Assembly (NCBI GenBank): GCA_013397865.1
Contig: VZTI01002048.1
Location: 248,001-312,000, forward strand
Direction of reading: 5' to 3'
Length of the DNA: 64,000 nt
Source: Struthidea cinerea
Lineage: Eukaryota > Chordata > Aves > Passeriformes > Corcoracidae
Of this stretch, positions 51,401-56,908 are shown one piece after another. Within the stretch, counting starts at the first letter, position 1. Every line of letters starts with the position of its first letter. A program made the translations under genes and the position numbers. The notes below the pieces were generated by a model that did no database searches, was not told the DNA's origin, and saw only the letters and a program-made list of their open reading frames with translations.

Positions 51401-54155
51401 CCACTGCGATATCTGAAGAACCTGATAAAACAGGTTTTGATATGGCCCATTCCTCAGGAACATTTACTGATTGTAATTCTCTATCTAGTTTGGGCATGTT
51501 CCATACATTTTCTGAGGATCTACCAGCATTTCCTTCATCAAACTCAGTCCAGATTTTGTAAGAGTCTCCAGCTAGCTGACTACCTTTTCCTTCACCACTA
51601 CACCATGCATCTGACATCATAGGTGTTGGCTGGCTGACCTTCCACAGGTCTGTAAAGCTCTCTTCTTCTTGCTTTGTCTCGTCTAAAGAAGCAGTTTCCA
51701 AACACGAATGTTCACTGTTTTTCTCTTGATTCTCATGGTTCCAACTATCTTGTTTAAACTGATTATCCCACAGGCCTGTTTTCATATATTCCGTTTGCTT
51801 TGGCTGTTTTTGGAGGAACACAGAATCTGAGGCTCTTCTATCAGTATGTTCTCGTAGCAAGGGACTTTCTTTAGAATCTTTCCATAAGACAGGACTCTGA
51901 AATACAGATTCCTGCTCACTTGAACTCCATGCATCAGCATTTCTGGAATCTAGGTCAAAGCCATCCCACCAGCTCCCATATCTAACACGAGACTGAGAGT
52001 AATTTGTGCCATCTATTTCATTAATTTTTTTTATGACATCTTGTGAGAAAATTAAAGGCTGCCCATTATCTAATGGTGAAGTATCCACAAGACTATTCAT
52101 AGGAGTTGGTGGAATTCTTGAATCAGCAGATTTCAACATTTCTGGTGAAGAAGAATCACCTTCAACTAAATCAATCAAACTTGAAGTTTTCTCACAAATT
52201 TCTCCTGGATTCTCATCAAATTTAGCCAAATTGTCTTCCTCAATTTTTGTCATAAGTAAGTCAGTTGAATAATTTGCTGTATCATTATCTAACAGGTTTG
52301 CCTCATCAAGTTCTTTCTTCAGAGTGAGTTGATGCCCTTCTGATGAATCACTATTGAGAAAATAGTCATCTGCTGGGGAACAATCAACAGAACGAGAAGA
52401 TGACTCAGATGGAGCTGTAACCATGGGTGCTAGATCAAAATTGAAAAGATCGAAGTTATCACTGTTATTTCCTGACTGAGACTTTTGTTCTTCAGCTATT
52501 GCTCCTTCAGGAATAGGGCTATAGGAATCAAAGCCAGGCAGGAGACTGTGATGCGAAGCACCACCTTCTGCAACAGGGCTGTCATCACTAAGAAAAACAG
52601 AACTCTCCTTGGAAGACCGGCTGCTTCTAATGGTAGCCAAGCCACTGTCTGGACTCACAAGGTCTACATTAACATCAATGTGGGCTTGCATAGACCCATT
52701 TAGATCTTGAGGATTTTCTGTAAAATTGGCAGAACTGGGCTGTGGTTCTACATCAGAACCATACAACTCCATAATACCAGAAGATCCTTGCGAAAGTGGA
52801 GCACTTCCAGCAACAGCTTCAGTAGAAGAAGTTCTACTGTTTGATGCCATTTCTGGTTGCCTTCTATTTATAACTTCCTTAATTAGAAGAAAAATTTGAT
52901 CACAAGTCACCAAAGAATTTTCTTGTTGATAAATAAGAATTTGGTCACATTCACACTCTAGAGGATCCAGCTCCAAACAAGGATTCTGACATTCTTCTAA
53001 TTCACAGCAGATCTGTTGAAAAACAGGATATTTCAGAAGTCACTGCAGTCATGGGCATAAAGGCACGTATTGACTACTTCATCATGTAATACAGCCATAC
53101 CTATCTCTTCCTATTAACCTGTTGCCTGGCCATTTCATTGTAGCATCCTTATTATGATCCCCAAACAGATGATGTATTACAACAGAATATCAAGACAAAA
53201 TACTTGTTATATGATTGGTCAGAAAATATACCATTTGACTTTTCAGTTCACTTCTCATTAATAACAGAAAATCCAATAAGTGTTTGGTTGTTCCCTTAAG
53301 AAATCTGAGTCAGATTTATGTAGTACTTTAGAAATGTACTTCTAGAATGGGATTATTATATTAGTAAAATAAATGCATTTATGTTGACCTTGAAAACAAT
53401 GGAGTAACTTAGCCACCTGTCCCTAAAATCAGTAGTTTTCAAGACTGAGAAAAAGGTTCAAAAAGTTGCCACTGAGACAGTCTCTTCCATCTGGGGATAA
53501 ATATAGTTAAAAAAATGAAAAGCACCTAGCTCTGGACAAATGTACACAATAGTAATAATTTGTTTTTATTTCAGAGGTTGAATTCTTTAGGAATAACACA
53601 TATATATATGAGTTCTGATCATTACCATTTTCAAGGTGTCTGCTTATCACTCATTGCCAAAGATGCATTTGTGTAAACCACAATACAAACCCAAGACAAA
53701 ACTAGGGGAGAAAAAAACCCAAAACAACATTTTAACTGAACTGAAAAATCTTGCCTCTTTCAGTATTTCTCATAATCTTTTCCTTTAAGCTTGGTCTGAA
53801 GCAATACCAAATATCGTAATCTTTCATTCTGTATCATATAAACAATTCAGCCATTTCAAATAGTTGCTCAGTTGCTGGTCAACTGTTGCTACCTTTTGAC
53901 CTCACTTAATTAATCAATACCTTGATACAGACTACTTAAAAAAAACCCAACATTTTTTTTCAGGAAGAACATCCGATTCTTTTTCCAGGTACTTACTTGA
54001 TTGCCTAGCTCTACATTTTCTGAGTATACTGCTATTTGTTGCTTTGTTTGCTTCTCATCTGACAAGCAGTTGGCCAGAATGACAAGTACATCAAACCCGT
54101 ATTTATCTACAAATGCTTTCAGATCACCAATGAGACTCCTGTGTAATATGCAGTC
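668..54155 (-). CDS. PRUNE2: PRUNE2 (prune homolog 2 / BMCC1 / BNIPXL), 3' thirteen exons, N-terminus outside window
   Basis: Thirteen exons on the minus strand join into one frame of 8,451 nt (2,816 residues plus TAA); every intron is GT-AG and each phase fits the next. The product has the end of a DHHA2 domain, a very long acidic low-complexity middle, and a C-terminal BCH (BNIP2/Cdc42GAP homology) domain, the arrangement of PRUNE2. As I recall it, human PRUNE2 is about 3,090 residues, so roughly 250 N-terminal residues (the DHH phosphoesterase half and the ATG) are missing and should lie past 64000. The family is mainly neuronal. BCH proteins bind lipids, small GTPases and their regulators, and PRUNE2 has been linked to RhoA signalling, apoptosis and prostate cancer; none of that can be read from the DNA. 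No frameshift or internal stop was seen, so the gene looks intact. The alternative, a BNIP2 or ATCAY paralogue, is excluded by the giant exon and DHHA2 segment. Confidence 0.96.
690..3263 (-). other. PRUNE2 last intron, with LTR-like block
   Basis: GT-AG intron of 2,574 bp (donor gtaaga at the 3263 side, acceptor ATAG at 690). Apart from the LTR-like sequence at about 2003-2520 it is AT-rich with no gene. The short open frames here (for example 2859-3161) have no recognisable product. Confidence 0.75.
2003..2520 (-). mobile_element. LTR-like sequence, probably an avian endogenous retrovirus solo LTR
   Basis: On the minus strand a GC-richer block runs through GTGACCTGCCGTCCATCTTG, CATCTGGGCAGCAGCCTCTG and CTTTGAAGGGCTTTC to AATAAA at 2070-2065. 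It then ends near CCACTTCAGGCATCAGTCTC followed by ACA at 2003. A poly(A) signal about 60 bp before a CA end is the R-U5 layout of an LTR, and the wording resembles bird ERV LTRs I know. The far boundary and a target-site duplication were not established. No retroviral genes are present. Confidence 0.55.
3264..3311 (-). CDS. PRUNE2: PRUNE2 penultimate coding exon (48 bp)
   Basis: The acceptor is tatccag before A ACT AGC and the donor is CAG GA/gtaaga. It encodes TSCLSNDPEMASVEQ, matching human TSCLYNDPEMSSMEK. If the donor is not used, the frame reads GAG TAA immediately, so the transcript would stop at 3260-3262. Use of the donor joins GA to C of the exon at 689, making Asp and the tail DMDMTLK. 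Confidence 0.9.
3312..4839 (-). other. PRUNE2 intron, no other feature
   Basis: GT-AG intron of 1,528 bp. AT-rich; a 15-base A run lies near 4470. Overlapping open frames on opposite strands at 3849-4166 and 3901-4155 lack homology to anything I know and are likely chance. Confidence 0.8.
4840..4878 (-). CDS. PRUNE2: PRUNE2 39-bp microexon
   Basis: The acceptor is ctcatgcag before A CTG GAT and the donor is GCT AA/gtaaga. It encodes LDEELREASEAA with split Lys codons at both ends (the residues read K-LDEELREASEAA-K after splicing). Being 39 nt, it can be skipped or included without changing frame. The sequence is identical, as far as I recall, to the corresponding human segment, which argues for strong constraint. 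Confidence 0.93.
4879..7266 (-). other. PRUNE2 intron, no other feature
   Basis: GT-AG intron of 2,388 bp between the microexon and the last BCH exon. No recognisable gene, repeat family or RNA. Confidence 0.8.
7267..7365 (-). CDS. PRUNE2: PRUNE2 exon (99 bp), end of BCH domain
   Basis: The acceptor is gtttcag before C TCT AAG and the donor is GTC AA/gtaagt. It encodes SKFSSKVQYVSTLAELREMI followed by PMEYVHIPDSIV. The final BCH strand-helix, including IPMEYVHIP, is easily recognised. Several positions differ from the human form I remember (VQYVSTLAEL against IKYVNSLSEL), as expected across bird-mammal distance. Confidence 0.95.
7366..10686 (-). other. PRUNE2 intron, with one perfect hairpin
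   Basis: GT-AG intron of 3,321 bp. A perfect 15-bp inverted repeat sits at 10490-10524 (listed separately). Nothing else recognised. Confidence 0.8.
10490..10524. repeat. Perfect 15-bp inverted repeat with 5-nt loop
   Basis: Arms 10490-10504 (AAAAGTGATTTATAT) and 10510-10524 are exact reverse complements around the loop ACTAG. It lies about 160 bp downstream of the donor of the exon 10687-10773 in PRUNE2 sense. It is AT-rich and too short for a typical microRNA precursor. Confidence 0.8.
10687..10773 (-). CDS. PRUNE2: PRUNE2 exon (87 bp), BCH domain
   Basis: The acceptor is acttag before A TTA CGG and the donor is ATA AG/gtatgt. It encodes LRKNLKSFIIVHPSWFIRTI and LAVTRPFI. The motif IIVHPSWFIRT is diagnostic for the BCH/CRAL-TRIO fold of BNIP2-like proteins. 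It joins the previous exon as MIDRRLRKNLK and the next as RPFISSKFSSK. Confidence 0.96.
10774..10930 (-). other. Short PRUNE2 intron (157 bp)
   Basis: The smallest intron in the window, with donor gtaagt and acceptor acttag. An A run of about 14 on the + strand (10781-10794) gives a long T tract just upstream of the acceptor on the transcript strand, a strong polypyrimidine tract. Confidence 0.85.
10931..11062 (-). CDS. PRUNE2: PRUNE2 exon (132 bp), BCH domain
   Basis: The acceptor is tatcag before A TAT GTA and the donor is CGG CG/gtaagt. It encodes YVISTLELMVAEDYMIVYLN, then GATPRRRMPGLGWMKKCYQM and IDR. This is the best conserved part of the family (YMIVYLNGA, GWMKKCY). The next exon is only 157 bp away. 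Confidence 0.96.
11063..14642 (-). other. PRUNE2 intron, with one hairpin
   Basis: GT-AG intron of 3,580 bp without recognised transposons or genes; it holds the hairpin at 12369-12405. Confidence 0.8.
12369..12405. repeat. Inverted repeat, 16-bp arms with one mismatch
   Basis: Arm AGTGCATTTAAAGCAC (12369-12384), loop ATCCA, arm GTGCTTTAAAGGCACT (12390-12405). Each arm is itself nearly palindromic around TTTAAA. It is intronic, with function unknown. Confidence 0.75.
14643..14745 (-). CDS. PRUNE2: PRUNE2 exon (103 bp), BCH domain core
   Basis: The acceptor is ttccacag before GA TAC TAT and the donor is TTC CT/gtgagt. It encodes YYGDGLNAIIVFTACFLPDS followed by SRTDYNYVMENLF, a signature block of BCH domains. 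Relative to the human sequence I recall, Thr replaces Ala in VFTACF and N-Y-V replaces H-Y-V. Splicing gives MENLFLYVIS across the junction. Confidence 0.95.
14746..18987 (-). other. PRUNE2 intron containing a solo LTR
   Basis: GT-AG intron of 4,242 bp. The solo LTR at 15916-16497 is the only recognised element. A short duplication of TGTAGCCTACAG lies at about 18714-18748. Confidence 0.8.
15916..16497 (+). mobile_element. Solo LTR of an avian endogenous retrovirus (ERVL-like)
   Basis: About 582 bp starting TGTGCTGG and ending AAACAACA, so it has TG...CA ends. Internal landmarks are CAGTGCTCACAAAGGACC, GGGCCTTTTCTGC, CAGCTGACCCCAACTGACCA, a poly(A) signal ATTAAA at 16386-16391 and TTAGTTGCC near the end. 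This is the wording of a family common in birds. Flanks GGAAC (15911-15915) and GGAAA (16498-16502) look like a decayed 5-bp target duplication. There is no gag, pol or env, so only the LTR remains. It is antisense to PRUNE2. Short open frames inside it are not genes. Confidence 0.8.
18988..19164 (-). CDS. PRUNE2: PRUNE2 exon (177 bp), start of BCH domain
   Basis: The acceptor is ttttcag before AA GAG CTG and the donor is GGA G/gtagga. Residues run ELTAAKDASQEESESIPEYT, then AEEEREDNRLWRTVVIGEQ and MKVIEPYKKVISHG. The segment from RLWRTVVIG onward is the beginning of the BCH (CRAL-TRIO-like) domain. The split Gly codon is completed by the exon at 14745, giving SHGGYYGDGLNAI. Confidence 0.95.
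19165..24391 (-). other. PRUNE2 intron, with small tandem repeat
   Basis: GT-AG intron of 5,227 bp. It contains a 30-bp tandem duplication at 23895-23954 and a C-rich tract near 19510-19525. No gene or recognised transposon. Confidence 0.8.
23895..23954. repeat. 30-bp tandem duplication (two copies)
   Basis: GATCTTTGGTGCAGCCAATG plus ten bases (TATTTTGCAG) is repeated directly after itself, with one internal change (ATGTATT to ATATATT) and a different last base. This is a recent local duplication in an intron. Confidence 0.9.
24392..24592 (-). CDS. PRUNE2: PRUNE2 exon (201 bp), LDTPDE doublet
   Basis: The acceptor is ttattcag before AA CCT CCC and the donor is CAA G/gtaatg. It encodes 66 codons with PPNSLDLYGSQPRRIKLTAP, ISLSLDQSEGSVLSDD, then LDTPDEIDINVDD and LDTPDEVDSFEYTGQ. 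The twice-repeated LDTPDE is characteristic of BNIP2-family proteins just ahead of the BCH domain. The phase matches the exons on both sides. Confidence 0.95.
24593..25479 (-). other. PRUNE2 intron (887 bp), nothing else seen
   Basis: GT-AG intron between the exon at 25480 and the LDTPDE exon. The acceptor side has a run of about 11 T plus TTCC on the transcript strand. No other feature. Confidence 0.85.
25480..25559 (-). CDS. PRUNE2: PRUNE2 exon (80 bp), VQEDVGMDIP segment
   Basis: The acceptor is cctctcag before G TTG GTA and the donor is CCT G/gtgaga. It encodes LVQEDVGMDIPLAEGVLG and then PSSAEMRP, matching the conserved EDVGMDIP...MRPEPPNSLDL stretch that introduces the BNIP2-like half of PRUNE2. 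The Met in GMDIP (ATG at 25536-25534) is an in-frame ATG that a short 3' isoform could use, but no promoter or alternative first exon was recognised in the long upstream intron. Confidence 0.93.
26173..26242. repeat. Tetranucleotide microsatellite (CATA/CTAC)n
   Basis: Imperfect array built from ACAT and CTAC units, with five near-perfect CTAC copies in the centre flanked by ACAT runs. Confidence 0.9.
27407..27452. repeat. 46-bp T homopolymer (A run on the PRUNE2 strand)
   Basis: Uninterrupted T run. On the minus strand it reads as poly(A), preceded by AGTATAAACACC. It could be a microsatellite or the tail of an old retrocopy; no parent gene is recognisable upstream. Confidence 0.9.
36794..36837. 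repeat. 22-bp tandem duplication
   Basis: Two adjacent copies of CTTGTATACCAGTACACACT plus TT, differing by one base (TACACAC against TATACAC). Confidence 0.9.
39046..39540 (-). mobile_element. Possible LTR, minus orientation
   Basis: A GC-richer island in AT-rich intron, with TGTTGAGG at one end and GTTAACA at the other. On the minus strand a TATA-like GTATAAAAG (about 39288-39280) is followed by CCCAGAGTTTCCTTTG and TCAGAGGCACCC, a layout like an LTR promoter and R region. No certain target duplication was found and no poly(A) signal was fixed. The open frames here (39208-39546, 39315-39551) are not recognised. It could instead be unique sequence. Confidence 0.4.
41931..42006. repeat. 21-bp direct repeat, 55-bp period
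   Basis: CTTTGGACTACTAATTCAGT plus T occurs exactly at 41931-41951 and 41986-42006. It lies just ahead of the CR1 fragment at 42064. Confidence 0.9.
42064..42310 (-). mobile_element. CR1 LINE 3'-end fragment (about 245 bp)
   Basis: The + strand starts ATCATAGAAGCACAGAATGG, TTTGGGTTGGAAGGGACCTC, AAAGATCACCTGG, the reverse complement of the CR1 3' end. It continues through GGGACACTTACCACTATACC and CTGTTCCAGTGCCTCACCAT to the 5' truncation. It is sense with respect to PRUNE2, with no coding capacity. Overlapping open frames at 42022-42334 are shadows. Confidence 0.9.
45255..46056 (-). CDS. PRUNE2: PRUNE2 exon: acidic linker (802 bp)
   Basis: The acceptor is ttcttttag before AA GCT GGC; the AA completes a Glu codon from the single base left by the giant exon. 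The donor is ATA AG/gtaagt. It encodes about 266 residues, again acidic and apparently disordered, with MDYILVTEEES, WIILGQNEVSDLSPEE, LDTWTEFQVE and MKEETVLLNSDRE. Corresponding stretches (MDYILVN..., ...EEETEFLELG) precede the BCH part of human PRUNE2. Four more Trp residues continue the pattern of the giant exon. The two-base 3' overhang is completed by G of the exon at 25559, giving IRLVQEDVGMDIP. The exon is separated from the giant exon by only 454 bp and from the next exon by 19.7 kb, the largest complete intron in the window. Confidence 0.94.
46057..46510 (-). other. PRUNE2 intron (454 bp) after the giant exon
   Basis: Short GT-AG intron (donor gtaaga, acceptor ttcttttag). The giant-exon frame stays open about 74 nt into it before a stop. 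Nothing else except a short ATC/ATT-rich patch at about 46196-46218. Confidence 0.85.
46511..53012 (-). CDS. PRUNE2: PRUNE2 giant exon (6,502 bp, about 2,167 codons)
   Basis: A single uninterrupted exon. The acceptor is tttcaacag before ATC TGC TGT (phase 0) and the donor is G/gtaaga at 46510, leaving one base. The open frame has a TTG at 52974-52976 that can be mistaken for a start; the true frame continues 12 codons upstream to the splice site. Residues 1 to about 60 finish the DHHA2 region (ELEECQNPC, CDQILIYQQEN, IKEVINRR). Then come conserved PRUNE2 blocks such as GIMELYGSDVEPQPSS, VDLVSPDSGLATIRSSRSSK and SYSPIPEGA. The remainder is acidic and rich in Ser, Asn, Glu and Asp, with no predictable fold. 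It carries about 29 Trp, mostly single and set in short D/N-rich contexts (DAWSSSEQ, NVWNMP, DTWNMY, DIWNTP, DFWNAHV). Human PRUNE2 also has a giant exon of about this length. Intact throughout. Confidence 0.97.
53013..53996 (-). other. PRUNE2 intron (984 bp), nothing else seen
   Basis: GT-AG intron between the DHHA2 exon and the giant exon. AT-rich, with a small (TA)n patch near 53600; no gene or transposon recognised. Confidence 0.85.
53997..54155 (-). CDS. PRUNE2: PRUNE2 exon: DHHA2 domain segment (53 codons)
   Basis: Phase 0-0 exon of 159 bp. The acceptor is tttcag before GAC TGC and the donor is gtaagt after CAA. It encodes 53 residues, including LKAFVDKYGFDVLVILAN and QQIAVYSENVELGNQ, typical of the DHHA2 fold found C-terminal to the DHH domain in prune-type phosphoesterases. 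It is the most 5' exon I could find. It reads straight into ICCELEECQNPC at the start of the giant exon. It is probably the equivalent of human exon 7, judged from the giant exon being exon 8 in human. Confidence 0.95.
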
Positions 54156-54449
54156 CTGAAAAATATTAAGACATTAAAAGAAATGTCAGCAACTTTTCTT
54201 GTTCTTTTCATCCAAATCTGTCGTAAAAGTAGTCGTAAATGTTAAAAAACATCAGCAGCTCTAATGAGCGAGAGAATTCCATTTCACCTGTCAAAACCAC
54301 TATGTGTGTAATAAAAATCAAGAACCAGTTCCATAGCATAGTAATGGAAGAACACTAAAATACTAAATGCAGGTTTTGCCTTCTTGAATCTGCTAGTGAA
54401 ACACAATTCTTACTTGTTCCTGCTATCTATTTTTGCAACATTGCTTAAA

Positions 54450-56590
54450 AGCACTCCAAGCTCTAGGCCAGTGTATCCCCATGATAAAGAAATTGGGCAA
54501 GGGGGTAGGAGACCAGCAGGGATGAGCATGGTACTCCTAGCAAATCTCAAACTCAAGAAAGAAATATATGTGATGCGGAAGAAGGGACAGACCACATAGG
54601 AGGATGCCTTGGGGTGACTTTATGATGTGTATCCCCTAAACAATCACAGCCAGCCCCCCCCCCACATCCCCCAAGAATCACAGCATCTCAGGATGCACAC
54701 CCCAACTGTGCTAAACCACGACAGAGGACTATAGGAACATCATCAGAGTTGAAAGGATACAACGAGGAAGGCCAAGGCCCACTTGGAACTGAGTCCACCA
54801 ATGGCTATCAAGGACAACAAGAAAGGCTTCTACAAGTTTATCAGCAGCAAAAGAAAGATTAGGGAAAATGCAGGGCCACTGCTGAATCACATGGGTGTTC
54901 TGGTGATGGAAGACACAGAGAAGGCAAAATTACTGAATGCCTTCTTTGCCTGTCTTTTCTGCTGAGACTGGCCCTCAGGAGTCCCAGACTTCAGAGGTGA
55001 GAGAGGAAGGCCGAGAAAGGAAGGCTTCCCCTTGACTGCTGCGGGTTGAGTTAGAGATCAGCGAGGCTTAAAACCACAAATCCATGGGCTCTGATGGGAT
55101 GCACCCAAGGGTGCTGAGAGAGCTGGCAAATGTTGTTGCTCTGCTGCTCTCCATCATCTTTGAAAAATCACAGAGAACGGGAGAAGTGCCTGATGACTCA
55201 AGGAAGACCAATGTCATTCCCGTCTTCTAAAACAGTGAGACTTGGGAAACTACCAGCCAGTCAGCTGGTACTCACCTCAGTTCCTGGAAAGGTGACAGAA
55301 CAGATCATTCTGGAGATCATCAAAAAGCATATAGAAAACAAGCAGGTCATCAAGAGTACAAGAGTAGTCAGGATGGATTCACCAAGGGCAAAGACCAATC
55401 TCATAGACTTCTGTGATGGCATGGCAGGATGGGTTGATGAGGGGAGAGCAGTGGATGTTGTCTATCTCAGCTTCAGCAAGGCTTTTGACACTGTCTCCCA
55501 TAACATCCTCACAGGTAAGCTCAGGAGATGTGGGTTAGAGGAATGGACAGTGAGGTGGATCAAGAACTGGCTGAATGGCAGAGCTCAGAGGGTCATGATC
55601 AGTGGAGCAGAGTCCAGCTGGAGGCCTGCAGTCAGTGGTGTTCCCCAGGGATCAATACCGGGACCAATCTTATTCAACTTACTTATCAGTGACCTGGAGG
55701 AAGGGATCAATTGCACCCTCAGCAAGTTTGCTGGTGACTCTAAACTGGGGGGAGTGGCTGCCATTCCGTGGGACCTTGATCAGCTGGAGGGTTGGGCAGA
55801 GAGAAACCTGATGAGGCTCAGCAAGGGCAAGTGTTGGGTCCTGCACCTGGGGAGGAACAGCCCCAAGTGCCAGCACCGGCTGGGGCTGACCTCCCACAGA
55901 GCAGCCCTGTGGAGAAGGACCTGGGACTCTTGGTGGATCACAAGCTGTCCATGAGCCGGCAGTGCCCTTGTGGCCAGGAGGGCCAGGGTCATCCTGGGGT
56001 GCATTGGGAAGGGTGTGGCCAGCAGGTCGAGGGAGGTGATCCTCCCCCTCTACTCGGCCCTAGTGAGGCCACACCTGGAGTGCTGTGTCCAGTTCTGGGC
56101 TCCTCAGCACAAGTGAGACATGGAGCTGCTGGAGAGGGTCCAGTGGAGGGCCACAAGGATGATCAGGGGTCTGGAGCATCTCTCTTATGAGGAGAGACTG
56201 CAGGAGCTGGGTATGTTTAGTCTGGAGAAGACTGAGAGGGGATCTCACAGATACATACAAATATCTCAAAGGTGGGTGTCAGGAGGATGGTGCCAGACTC
56301 TTTCCAGTGCTGCCCAGAAACAAAACAAGGAGCCATGGCCACAAACTGACACACAGGAATTTTCACATAAACATGAGGAAGAATTTCTTTACACTGAAGG
56401 TGGCAGAGCACTGGAACAGGCTGTCCAGGAAAGTTGTGGACTCTCCTTCTCTGGAGACATTCAAAACCCACCTGTTCATTTTCCTGTGTAACCTGCTTCA
56501 GGTGACCCTGCCTTGACAAGGGGATGGCACTAGATGATCTCCAGAGGTCCCTTCCAACCCTAACAATACTGTAATTCTGTGATACCAGGA
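54450..56590 (+). mobile_element. CR1 LINE, 5'-truncated, with broken ORF2 (reverse transcriptase)
   Basis: About 2.1 kb, antisense to PRUNE2. It starts inside ORF2 (GGRRPAGMSMVLLANLKLKK near 54500) and runs through KDNKKGFYKFISSKRK. The reverse-transcriptase core includes VVYLSFSKAFDTVSHNIL, GVPQGS and SKFAGDSKLGG. It ends with LLERVQWRAT, LSYEERLQELG and RKNFFTLKVAEHWNRL. The 3' end is TCCCTTCCAACCCTAACAAT followed by ACTGTAATTCTGTGAT, the CR1 type. It is dead: the frame changes several times (frame 3 at the start, frame 2 from 55130, frame 1 near 55860, frame 2 at 56120, frame 3 at 56187), there are stops at about 54597 and 54963, and the catalytic FADD box reads FAGD. The 12-base C run at about 54654-54665 lies inside the element. 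Confidence 0.95.
55130..55954 (+). pseudogene. CR1 ORF2 reverse-transcriptase remnant (274 codons open)
   Basis: Longest open piece of the CR1 element. It includes the RT segments around AFDTVSHNIL (first catalytic Asp region), WIKNWLNGRAQRV, GVPQGSIPGPILFNLLISDL and FAGDSKLGG. In active CR1 the last reads FADD, so the second metal-binding aspartate pair is broken by an Asp-to-Gly change. The frame before and after is shifted, so no working protein can be made. Confidence 0.9.
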
Positions 56591-56868
56591 TATTGCTATT
56601 TCTTGAATAAATCACCTTTTTTTGTTAGAAAAACAAAAATATTTTAGGAAATTTGTCATGCCAGTATTTCATCTAAAATAACAGATGTTAAAATAATAGT
56701 GTTGAGATGCAAAATTCAGCAATCAAAAGGAAATCCACAAGCTAACTTAATTTTGCAGCCCTTTATATGTGTCCATGACAATGTTACCCAATTGTAACAC
56801 ACAATTACCACCGACTGTTCCTATAGATTCCCTTGTTTCTGCTCTTTGAATTGTGCAAATCTTCAAAA

Positions 56869-56870
<2 letters not shown>

Positions 56871-56906
<36 letters not shown>
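56871..56906. repeat. (AC)18 microsatellite
   Basis: Thirty-six bases of uninterrupted AC repeat, about 280 bp beyond the CR1 3' end. Likely polymorphic. Confidence 0.95.

Positions 56907-56908
<2 letters not shown>

Noticed and set aside
52974..52976. Apparent start codon of the 2,179-residue frame
   Set aside because: The codon is TTG (Leu), inside an exon. The frame continues upstream to a good AG acceptor and matches PRUNE2 across the junction, so it is not a start.
55792..56516. Several overlapping open frames on both strands
   Set aside because: All are pieces or shadows of the frameshifted CR1 ORF2, not separate genes.
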